Source: Clostridiales bacterium
Lineage (GTDB): Bacteria > Bacillota > Clostridia > Peptostreptococcales > JAAYPU01
Reading direction: 5' to 3'
Assembly: GCA_012519645.1 (NCBI GenBank)
Contig: JAAYPU010000048.1
Location: 1 to 6,546 of the forward strand
Length of the DNA: 6,546 bases
The notes under the pieces were generated by a model. That model was not told where the DNA came from. It made no database searches and saw only the letters and a program-made list of their open reading frames with translations. The first letter of the stretch is position 1; every line of letters begins with the position of its first letter. Positions 1-5,978 of this stretch are shown piece after piece. The position numbers and the translations under genes were made by a program.

Positions 1-10
1 AGTGGTTTTA

Positions 11-167
11 ATAACTGACAACTGAAAACTGAAAACTGAAAGTTAAGGTTGACTTTGCTTCTCAAAGTCTAAAATACTAAAAAGAAATTTTTTAAATATT
101 ATTAGAGAAATTTGTATATCAAATTTCTTCATTATCTTTCAGTCGTCAGTTGTCAGTTATCAGTTGG
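11..167. repeat. Heptad-repeat element 1 with inverted ends
   Basis: Four 7-base units of the form AACTGAN run from 13 to 40. Four units of the form CAGTNNN run from 140 to 167 and are their reverse complement. The outer arms 11-34 and 137-160 match as an inverted repeat at 22 of 24 bases. Between them lie two perfect hairpins and AT-rich sequence. The whole is about 150 bp, so it resembles a small non-autonomous mobile element, but no clear target-site duplication is visible. Tandem heptamers of this kind recall the short tandemly repeated repetitive sequences of filamentous cyanobacteria; that is an analogy only. The right arm ends 15 bases before the ygiQ start, so the element supplies the whole visible upstream region of that gene. 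Confidence 0.75.
51..128. other. Two perfect hairpins inside element 1
   Basis: Hairpin A pairs 51-57 (GACTTTG) with 63-69 (CAAAGTC) over a 5-base loop. Hairpin B pairs 106-114 (AGAAATTTG) with 120-128 (CAAATTTCT) over the loop TATAT. Neither has the GC-rich stem and trailing T run of a standard terminator. A TTGACT at 49-54 overlaps hairpin A and is followed by TAAAAT at 70-75, but the 15-base spacing is too short for a confident promoter. Hairpin B shares the core AATTTG/CAAATT with the hairpin of element 2. Confidence 0.6.
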
Positions 168-182
168 AAAAGTTGGTGTGTT

Positions 183-2045
183 ATGAAAAGTTTTTTACCT
201 GTTTCAAAAGAGGATATGAAAAATAGGGGATGGAATGAGCTGGATTTTGTCTATATAATAGGAGATGCATATGTAGATCATCCTTCCTTTGGACATGCAA
301 TTATAAGCAGGGTATTGGAAGCCAACGGATATAAGGTTGGTATCATCTCTCAACCTGATTGGAAGGATGTAAATGCATTTAAGCGTCTTGGAAAACCCAG
401 GCTCGGCTTTCTTATATCATCAGGAAACGTTGATTCCATGGTGAATCACTATTCGGTTTTTAAAAAGAGAAGGAAAAAGGATGCTTATTCTCCCGGCGGC
501 AAATCAGGATCAAGACCCGACAGAGCGGCTATTGTATATGCTTCTAAAGTACGGGAGGCGTATAAGGATGTGCCTGTTATCATTGGCGGGCTGGAAGGCA
601 GTCTTAGGAGGTTTGCTCATTATGACTACTGGGATGACAAAATAAGGCGTTCCATACTTATGGATGCCAAGGCAGACTTAGTGATATACGGAATGGGCGA
701 AAAGCCTATCGTAGAAGTTGCAGATGCCTTGAACGCAGGTATTAAAATAAAAGACATTCAATGGATAAAAGGAACCGTTTTTAAAAGCAATACTCTTGAA
801 AATATTCAGGAATATGTGATGCTTCCTTCATATGAAAGCATTGTTGAATCAAAAAAATCATATGCAAAGAGCTTTATGATACAATATAAAAATAATAATC
901 ACTTTTGCGGAAAAACACTGGTTGAGCAGTATGATGCAAATACATTTGTCATACAAAATCCGCCTCCAGAACCAATGAATAAAGAAGAAATGGACGCGGT
1001 GTATGCATTGCCGTACATGGGCACATACCATCCCATGTATGAAGAATTGGGAGGAGTACCTGCGCTGGAAGAAGTGAAATTCAGCATTACCAGTACCAGA
1101 GGATGCTTCGGGAATTGCAGTTTTTGTGCTCTCGCATATCACCAAGGCAGGGTGGTACAGCCCAGAAGTCGTGCTTCAATTATTGAAGAGGGTAAAAAAT
1201 TAAGCCAACGCGAAGACTTTAAAGGATATATTCATGATGTTGGAGGACCTACGGCAAACTTCAGACAGGCTGCATGCGAAAAGCAAAGACTTTATGGCAC
1301 ATGCACCGAAAAAGATTGCCTTTTTCCGGAACCATGCGGCAACTTAAATATCGATCATAGGGAATACATTGATATTTTGAGAGAATTAAGAAAAATAAAA
1401 GGTGTGAAAAAGGTATTTGTCAGATCAGGTGTCCGATATGATTATGCTATTTATGATAAAAGTAAAGAGTTTCTTGAAGAGCTCTGCAGGTATCATATAA
1501 GCGGATATCTTAAAGTAGCACCGGAGCATGTTTCGGATGAGGTGCTTCGACGTATGGGGAAACCATCCAAAGCTGTTTTTGACAAATTCGTGAAAGAATT
1601 TAAAAATATAAATAAACGTATCGGCAAGGAGCAGTATATCATTCCTTACTTTATATCTTCACATCCGGGTTCCACATTGCAGGATGCTGTTGAATTGGCA
1701 ACATACATGAAAGAAAACGGGTTTATCCCTGAGCAGGTTCAGGATTTTTACCCCACTCCCGGGACATTGGCAACATGTATGTATTTTACAGGATATGACC
1801 CCAGGAACATGGAAGAAGTATATGTTCCTAAAAGCAAAGAAGAAAAGGCTATGCAGCGTGCATTATTGCAATTTAATCGTCCTGAGAATTATGATTTAGT
1901 ATATAAAGCACTTATGAAAGCCGGAAGAAAAGATTTAATCGGCTTTGATAATAAATCTTTAATTAAGCCGCGAAATAGGAGAAACAGCGATGGAGATAAT
2001 AAGAAAGCTCCCTCAAATATTGGAAGAAAGCGAAAAAGAATTTAA
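183..2045 (+). CDS. ygiQ: YgiQ family radical SAM protein (UPF0313)
   Basis: This is a 620-residue cytosolic iron-sulfur protein of the YgiQ family. The family's reaction is not established, so none is given. The N-terminal half carries the family blocks GDAYVDHPSFG (about 27-37) and GGLEGSLRR with HYDYW (about 135-150). The radical SAM core begins at STRGCFGNCSFC, with the CX3CX2C cluster ligands at Cys308, Cys312 and Cys315. Four more cysteines follow at 365, 374, 379 and 385, spaced as in other YgiQ proteins. Later blocks are VAPEH, IPYFISSHPG (about 487-496) and DFYPTPG (about 521-527). The ATG at 183 is preferred because FLPVSKEDM directly after it aligns with FLPMSREEM near the start of E. 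coli YgiQ as remembered. An upstream in-frame TTG at 150 lies in the heptad repeat. The ribosome site is weak. The Lys/Arg-rich tail is encoded in the overlap with the next gene. Confidence 0.93.
   Translation: MKSFLPVSKEDMKNRGWNELDFVYIIGDAYVDHPSFGHAIISRVLEANGYKVGIISQPDWKDVNAFKRLGKPRLGFLISSGNVDSMVNHYSVFKKRRKKDAYSPGGKSGSRPDRAAIVYASKVREAYKDVPVIIGGLEGSLRRFAHYDYWDDKIRRSILMDAKADLVIYGMGEKPIVEVADALNAGIKIKDIQWIKGTVFKSNTLENIQEYVMLPSYESIVESKKSYAKSFMIQYKNNNHFCGKTLVEQYDANTFVIQNPPPEPMNKEEMDAVYALPYMGTYHPMYEELGGVPALEEVKFSITSTRGCFGNCSFCALAYHQGRVVQPRSRASIIEEGKKLSQREDFKGYIHDVGGPTANFRQAACEKQRLYGTCTEKDCLFPEPCGNLNIDHREYIDILRELRKIKGVKKVFVRSGVRYDYAIYDKSKEFLEELCRYHISGYLKVAPEHVSDEVLRRMGKPSKAVFDKFVKEFKNINKRIGKEQYIIPYFISSHPGSTLQDAVELATYMKENGFIPEQVQDFYPTPGTLATCMYFTGYDPRNMEEVYVPKSKEEKAMQRALLQFNRPENYDLVYKALMKAGRKDLIGFDNKSLIKPRNRRNSDGDNKKAPSNIGRKRKRI
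1977..1981 (+). promoter_or_regulatory. Internal ribosome binding site for the methyltransferase
   Basis: AGGAG lies 8 bases before the ATG at 1990, inside the end of the ygiQ reading frame. This spacing supports 1990 as the true methyltransferase start, despite the 56-base overlap, and suggests translational coupling on one mRNA. Confidence 0.75.
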
Positions 2046-3342
2046 TAATCAACTTTATTCAGATGAAGCGATAGGATATATCGTAAAAGAAAAAGTCCTT
2101 GCGGATAAAGGCGGTGTTTTGAAAAATCAATTGGTTTATGCCGACAACATAAAGTATATGCAATATTTGCTCAGGGAAAATGACTTAGAAGGAAAAATTA
2201 AGCTTATTTACATAGACCCGCCATTTTGCAGCAATACGGATTATAAAATCGATATCCGCAGGTCATCAAATAAAATTGAAAAAATCCCGCTTATTGAGCA
2301 TTTTGCATATAAGGATACATGGCAGCAGGGGTTGGAAGGCTATCTTAAAATGCTATGCATAAGGCTCTTTTTTATGAAGGAATTATTGAGTGAAACCGGC
2401 AGCATTTTTCTTCACTTAGATTGGCATGTTGTACATTATGTAAAGGTTCTTATGGATGCAATTTTTGGAGAAGAGCGTTTTGTCAATGAAATTGTCTGGA
2501 GTTATAAATCCGGCGGTGTCAGCCATAAATATTTTGCGAGAAAACATGATACTATTCTTTTCTATTCGAAAACCAAGTCATACACCTTTAATGTCATTAA
2601 AGAAAAGTCCTATAACAGGGATTTGAAGCCATATCGTTTTAAGGGCGTGAAGGAATATAAGGATGAAAATGGATGGTATACAATGGTGAACATGAAGGAT
2701 GTCTGGAATATAGACATGGTAGGCAGAACATCGGGTGAAAGAGTGGGGTATGCGACTCAAAAGCCTGAGATGCTTCTTGAGAGAATACTTTTAGCCTGTA
2801 CCAATGAAGGTGATATTTGCGCGGACTTTTTTTGCGGAGCCGGTACATTAGGGGCAGCAGCTTCAAAGCTTAATCGGAGCTGGCTCTTATGTGATTCGAG
2901 TAAGATTGCCTGCATGATGTCACATAAAAGAATGATACAAAAAAATGTTGGGTACGAATATGCGACGATGCAAGATGATGACGATGCCACAAAGACTTAT
3001 ATTGAGTTTGATAAATTTGAGATAGCAGATGGCAATGTGCAGATTTCATTAGGCAGATACGGATATATCGATGAAAAAAATATACCTGTCCATTCAAAAT
3101 ATTTAGAGAATATCAAAGAAATAATCGAAAAAGATTCGCTGAAGCTTATAGAATACTGGAGCATTGACACAGCATATGATCATAAGGAATTTATGCCGAA
3201 GTGGCATTTTGCAAGAACTTCGGACAAGCTTGCAACTGAAGTGTTTTTTAAGTATGCTGGGAAGGATGACATTGCCATTAGAATATTGGATGTTTTTGGA
3301 AATGAAACATTTGTTGTAAAAGGTCTCGGGTCTCAGGTCTAA
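1990..3342 (+). CDS. DNA adenine/cytosine-N methyltransferase, beta class
   Basis: This 450-residue enzyme is predicted to move a methyl group from SAM to an exocyclic amino group of DNA, most likely adenine N6. The catalytic motif IV IYIDPPF sits at 73-79, ahead of the SAM-binding region. A TQKPE block (256-260) and motif I DFFCGAGT (279-286) come later. This order, IV before X and I, defines the beta class, which includes type III Mod subunits and many N6-adenine enzymes. The target-recognition part, roughly 195-250, is short. The C-terminal domain ends in DVFGNET (434-440), a block remembered from type III Mod-like proteins. No restriction gene is seen in the window, so it may be an orphan. 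It overlaps ygiQ by 56 bases. Its last residues, GLGSQV, and its stop are encoded by heptad repeats. N4-cytosine activity is not excluded, and the target site cannot be read from sequence. Confidence 0.88.
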   Translation: MEIIRKLPQILEESEKEFNNQLYSDEAIGYIVKEKVLADKGGVLKNQLVYADNIKYMQYLLRENDLEGKIKLIYIDPPFCSNTDYKIDIRRSSNKIEKIPLIEHFAYKDTWQQGLEGYLKMLCIRLFFMKELLSETGSIFLHLDWHVVHYVKVLMDAIFGEERFVNEIVWSYKSGGVSHKYFARKHDTILFYSKTKSYTFNVIKEKSYNRDLKPYRFKGVKEYKDENGWYTMVNMKDVWNIDMVGRTSGERVGYATQKPEMLLERILLACTNEGDICADFFCGAGTLGAAASKLNRSWLLCDSSKIACMMSHKRMIQKNVGYEYATMQDDDDATKTYIEFDKFEIADGNVQISLGRYGYIDEKNIPVHSKYLENIKEIIEKDSLKLIEYWSIDTAYDHKEFMPKWHFARTSDKLATEVFFKYAGKDDIAIRILDVFGNETFVVKGLGSQV

Positions 3343-3391
3343 GGTGTCAGGAAAAGTGATTAGTAGTTAGTGATTAGTGATAAGTGAACGT
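3322..3391 (+). repeat. Left heptad array of element 2
   Basis: Ten 7-base units run in one register. They start with GGTCTCG, GGTCTCA, GGTCTAA and GGTGTCA, pass through GGAAAAG, and continue as TGATTAG, TAGTTAG, TGATTAG, TGATAAG and TGAACGT. The array begins inside the methyltransferase gene, and its third unit supplies the TAA stop at 3340-3342. Two different heptad families (GGTCTNN and TGATTAG) are fused without loss of phase. Confidence 0.75.
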
Positions 3392-3392
3392 A

Positions 3393-3415
3393 GGAATTTG
3401 ACATTGTCAAATTCC
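3393..3415. other. Perfect 10-bp hairpin of element 2
   Basis: GGAATTTGAC (3393-3402) pairs perfectly with GTCAAATTCC (3406-3415) over the loop ATT. There is no trailing T run, so a terminator role is doubtful. It lies between two heptad arrays, as hairpins A and B do in element 1, and its left arm contains the -35 box of the candidate mtnP promoter. Confidence 0.7.
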
Positions 3416-3426
3416 CTCCTTAAACT
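3398..3426 (+). promoter_or_regulatory. Candidate sigma-A promoter for mtnP
   Basis: A perfect -35 box TTGACA (3398-3403) is followed after exactly 17 bases by TAAACT (3421-3426), a 4 of 6 match to the -10 consensus. The predicted start near 3433 gives a leader of about 48 bases to mtnP. The -35 box spans the left arm and loop of the hairpin, so the repeat element itself would carry the promoter. This rests on consensus match only. Confidence 0.5.
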
Positions 3427-3459
3427 ATTAGTACTTAGTTTTTAGTTCTTAGTTAATAA
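3425..3459 (+). repeat. Right heptad array of element 2
   Basis: Five 7-base units, CTATTAG, TACTTAG, TTTTTAG, TTCTTAG and TTAATAA, share the TTAG core. They read in the same direction as the TGATTAG units to the left of the hairpin. Element 2 is therefore flanked by direct heptad arrays, whereas element 1 has inverted ones. The array ends 21 bases before mtnP, whose ribosome site AAGGGAGG follows at 3465-3472. Confidence 0.65.
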
Positions 3460-3480
3460 TATATAAGGGAGGATAAATTA

Positions 3481-4236
3481 ATGAATTACAAAGCGGATAT
3501 TGGAGTATTTGGGGGATCGGGCTTCTATTCTTTTTTAGATGGCGTTGAAGAAATCGATATCGAAACCCCTTATGGAAAGCCAAGCGATAAAATTGCCATT
3601 GCTACAATAAATGGGAAAAAGGTTGCTTTTTTACCGAGGCATGGCAAACATCATAGCCTGCCGCCGCATAAGGTTCCTTACAAAGCAAACATATATGCGA
3701 TGAAAATGCTGGGAGTTAAAGCTCTGATATCACCATGCTCATGCGGAAGCCTTCAGAAGGACATAAAACCTGGTGATTTTGTTATTTGCGACCAATTTAT
3801 TGACAGGACTTATGGAAGAGAGATTACCTTTTTTGAAGGTCTTGAAGTAAAACATATCAGTGCGGCAGACCCTTATGATGAGAAATTAAGACAAATAGCC
3901 ATAGAATCTGCAAAAGAAATCGGTATTACCTGTCATGAAAGAGGGACTATAGTAGTTATTCAAGGGCCGCGATTTTCTACAAAGGCAGAAAGTAAATGGT
4001 TTACTGATATGGGATGGCATGTGGTCAACATGACACAGTTTCCGGAAGGTTATCTTGCAATGGAACAAGAGATTCCTACAGTAAATGTATCTTTGGTAAC
4101 AGATTATGATGCAGGTTTAGTTGCGGAAGAAAATATTGAACCTGTAACTATGGAAGAAGTTTTTAAGGTTTTAAATGACAACATTGAAAGAGTCAAAGCG
4201 CTAATTTATAAAATGATAGAAAAAATAGAAGTATAA
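3481..4236 (+). CDS. mtnP: S-methyl-5'-thioadenosine phosphorylase (MTAP/PNP family)
   Basis: The enzyme splits methylthioadenosine with phosphate into adenine and methylthioribose-1-phosphate, in the cytosol, as the first step of methionine and purine salvage after polyamine synthesis. The 251 residues are close to full family length. The phosphate loop GGSGFY is at 11-16, PRHGKHHSLPPH at 52-63, and the ribose-binding NMTQFPE at 183-189. TDYD at 207-210 holds the two aspartates that contact the adenine base in MTAP, where ordinary purine nucleoside phosphorylases differ. The Gln after NMT departs from the better-studied members. A methylthioinosine or broader 6-oxopurine specificity is possible, because this subfamily is hard to split by sequence. 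The start is fixed by AAGGGAGG 8 bases upstream. The gene is probably driven by its own promoter in element 2 and is closed by the hairpin at 4246-4285. Confidence 0.87.
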   Translation: MNYKADIGVFGGSGFYSFLDGVEEIDIETPYGKPSDKIAIATINGKKVAFLPRHGKHHSLPPHKVPYKANIYAMKMLGVKALISPCSCGSLQKDIKPGDFVICDQFIDRTYGREITFFEGLEVKHISAADPYDEKLRQIAIESAKEIGITCHERGTIVVIQGPRFSTKAESKWFTDMGWHVVNMTQFPEGYLAMEQEIPTVNVSLVTDYDAGLVAEENIEPVTMEEVFKVLNDNIERVKALIYKMIEKIEV

Positions 4237-4245
4237 ACTATTATG

Positions 4246-4285
4246 AAGTCTAAAAAAGTTCCTGAAAAGGAGCTTTTTTAGACTT
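4246..4285 (+). terminator. Strong hairpin terminator after mtnP
   Basis: Arms 4246-4258 and 4273-4285 are a perfect 13-bp match. Four further pairs inside (one G-U) give a 17-pair stem with loop TGAAAA (4263-4268). The six-base T run (4274-4279) is part of the right arm and pairs with an A run on the left, so the structure could act on both strands. It begins 10 bases after the mtnP stop. Confidence 0.8.
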
Positions 4286-4381
4286 TAGAATACGTTTCAT
4301 GGCTGAAAAAATAAATGAAAAATAAAAGCGAACATTTGTAAAGGTTTTCATAAAAAAATATGTAATTTTTAATTGGGCTTA

Positions 4382-4410
4382 TTGTTTTATTGATTTTATG
4401 ATGCTAACAT
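4382..4410 (+). promoter_or_regulatory. Candidate amt promoter with extended -10
   Basis: TTGTTT (4382-4387), a 17-base spacer and TAACAT (4405-4410) form a moderate sigma-A match, helped by the extended -10 dinucleotide TG at 4402-4403. Transcription would begin near 4417, giving a leader of about 200 bases that includes the stem-loop at 4462-4530. No binding site for a nitrogen regulator such as TnrA or GlnR was recognised. Confidence 0.35.
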
Positions 4411-4461
4411 ATAGAAAAGATTTCAAGTATGGAGTCAAATATATTTAATAATTGAATAATA

Positions 4462-4530
4462 AATTTAGAAGTAAACAAAGGCGTTTATTAATTTTTAATA
4501 ATATTCCTTTGTTTTTTTATTTTCTAAATT
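4462..4530 (+). terminator. Nested stem-loop with T run in the amt leader
   Basis: Three nested pairings are visible: 4462-4470 with 4522-4530 (9 bp), 4473-4481 with 4506-4514 (9 bp, AAACAAAGG/CCTTTGTTT) and 4486-4491 with 4495-4500 (6 bp). Seven T residues (4512-4518) begin in the middle right arm and run past it, as in a factor-independent terminator. It sits between the candidate promoter and amt, about 85 bases before the start codon. It could therefore be an attenuator, the end of a small RNA of about 100 bases, or a terminator for read-through. Confidence 0.5.
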
Positions 4531-4615
4531 ATATTCATTAAAGCTTATGGCGCGCTAATACCTTTGATGAACAGGCTCAATTATTAGATATAAAAATTAA
4601 AGGAGGTACTAAAAA

Positions 4616-5932
4616 ATGAAAAAAATGCGATTTGTAATGATACTATTTATGCTTGTAATGCTTTTGTTACCGTCAACAGTTTTTGCTGCTGAGGCAGCAT
4701 CAGTCAGTGATGCAGTATTTGTAGCAAACAACATATGGATGATGATAGCGACATTCTTGGTTTTTATTATGCATCTTGGTTTTGCAAGCCTGGAGTCCGG
4801 TTTAACCAGAGCAAAAAATACCGTAAACATTTTATTTAAAAATACTTTAGTTCCCGCAATAGGTATTCTGACTTATGCAATTATTGGATTTAATCTTATG
4901 TACCCGGGAGAATTTATGATTACTGGATTTTTCGGATTCGCCGGCTTTGGGTTATCTAATCCCGAAGGAGCAGCTGGTCTTATTGAATATGCCGGAGGTG
5001 GATATACTTTTTGGACTGATTTCCTGTTTCAAGGTATGTTTGCCGCTACTGCAGCTACTATAGTATCCGGTGCTGTAGCTGAAAGAATCAAGCTAAACAG
5101 CTTTCTGGTTTTCAGCGCAGTCTATGTTGCGTTTATTTACCCGTGGGTAGGCAGCTGGGTATGGGGCGGCGGTTGGCTTAGCGAAATGGGTTTTCATGAT
5201 TTTGCAGGATCAACTCTCGTTCATAGCGTAGGAGGATGGGCGGCACTTGCAGGTATTATTGTACTTGGGCCAAGAATCGGTAAATATGTGAATGGTGTAG
5301 TTAAACCTATACCCGGACATAATATGCCTCTTGCTACGATAGGTGTGTTTCTATTATGGTTAGGTTGGTTTGGATTTAACGGAGGTTCTGTTCTTTCAGC
5401 TGACCCCGGTATGGTATCATATGTTTTAGTAACGACATGTCTTGCGGCAGCTGCCGGAATCATAGGCGCAATGATGCTTTCCTGGATAATGCAGAAAAAA
5501 CCAGATCTGTCTATGGCGCTTAATGGCTGCCTTGCCGGTCTTGTTGGTATTACGGCCGGAGCAGATGTAATAAGTATAATGGGTTCAGTAATAGTAGGAC
5601 TTATAGCAGGTTTGATAGTAGTATTATCTGTAATAGCATTTGATAAAGTTAAAATTGACGACCCGGTTGGAGCATTATCCGTTCACTTGGTATGTGGTAT
5701 ATGGGGTACTCTTGCAGTAGGCATTTTTAGTTCGGACTTTTCTTTCTTAACTCAGTTAATAGGCGTGGTGGCATATGGCGTTACATGCTTCATCGCAGCA
5801 ATAATCATCTTTACTGTTATAAAAGTCGTATTAGGATTACGTGTTTCCAGAGAAGAAGAGCTTAAAGGCTTGGATATTGGTGAGCATGGAATGGAAGCAT
5901 ATGCCGGTTTCCAAATATTTAGGAATCAATGA
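4616..5932 (+). CDS. amt: Ammonium transporter, Amt/MEP/Rh family
   Basis: This is a trimeric inner-membrane channel-transporter that takes up ammonium. The 438 residues open with a signal peptide (KKMR, a hydrophobic stretch, and a likely cut after VFA at about residue 24), followed by some eleven hydrophobic spans as in E. coli AmtB. Pore residues can be placed by alignment. The phenylalanine gate pair is Phe138 and Phe142 in FQGMF. Asp195 in DFAGSTLVH stabilises the recruitment site. Trp251, Phe254 and Ser258 fall in GWFGFNGGS. The twin histidines are His203 and His357 (LSVH after DDPVGA). The signature DFAGSTLVHSVGGW is at 195-208. The cytosolic tail, with EEELKGLD and HGMEAYAG, has the usual AmtB form that meets PII. 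Start support is AAAGGAGGT 8 bases upstream. glnK follows 46 bases later on the same strand, the conserved pairing for PII-gated transport. Nothing is missing or truncated. Confidence 0.95.
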   Translation: MKKMRFVMILFMLVMLLLPSTVFAAEAASVSDAVFVANNIWMMIATFLVFIMHLGFASLESGLTRAKNTVNILFKNTLVPAIGILTYAIIGFNLMYPGEFMITGFFGFAGFGLSNPEGAAGLIEYAGGGYTFWTDFLFQGMFAATAATIVSGAVAERIKLNSFLVFSAVYVAFIYPWVGSWVWGGGWLSEMGFHDFAGSTLVHSVGGWAALAGIIVLGPRIGKYVNGVVKPIPGHNMPLATIGVFLLWLGWFGFNGGSVLSADPGMVSYVLVTTCLAAAAGIIGAMMLSWIMQKKPDLSMALNGCLAGLVGITAGADVISIMGSVIVGLIAGLIVVLSVIAFDKVKIDDPVGALSVHLVCGIWGTLAVGIFSSDFSFLTQLIGVVAYGVTCFIAAIIIFTVIKVVLGLRVSREEELKGLDIGEHGMEAYAGFQIFRNQ

Positions 5933-5978
5933 GTTGCTGCTTGATACTGATCAGAATGAATAAATAAGGAGGGATTTC

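Larger units (their letters stand above)
4286..4615. other. AT-rich intergenic region upstream of amt
   Basis: This 330-base gap shows no credible open reading frame on either strand. Its first 95 bases show nothing recognisable. The rest holds the candidate promoter at 4382-4410, the stem-loop at 4462-4530 and the amt ribosome site AAAGGAGGT at 4599-4607. A weaker promoter-like pair, TTGATG (4564-4569) and TATAAA (4589-4594), has a 19-base spacer and would start the mRNA almost on the ribosome site. Confidence 0.6.

Noticed and set aside
11..167. Repeats as a CRISPR array
   Set aside because: Units are only 7 bases, contiguous and without spacers; no cas gene is present.
150..182. TTG start at 150 for ygiQ, adding 11 residues
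   Set aside because: It lies in the heptad repeat, has no ribosome site, and the family homology begins at the ATG at 183.
858..1145. Reverse-strand open frames within ygiQ, and similar ones in the methyltransferase, mtnP, amt and glnK
   Set aside because: They lie wholly within well-supported genes on the other strand, lack ribosome sites and read as low-complexity shadow protein.
3393..3415. Hairpin after the methyltransferase as its terminator
   Set aside because: The stem is followed by CTCC rather than a T run, and the same hairpin type recurs in element 1 upstream of a gene.
4548..4569. Sigma-54 promoter (TGGCGC then TTTG) before amt
   Set aside because: The required GG and GC at the fixed 10-base interval are not present.
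4286..4615. Riboswitch, or TnrA/GlnR operator, upstream of amt
   Set aside because: No TGTNA-N7-TNACA-type palindrome or recognisable aptamer core was found; only the T-run hairpin is supported.
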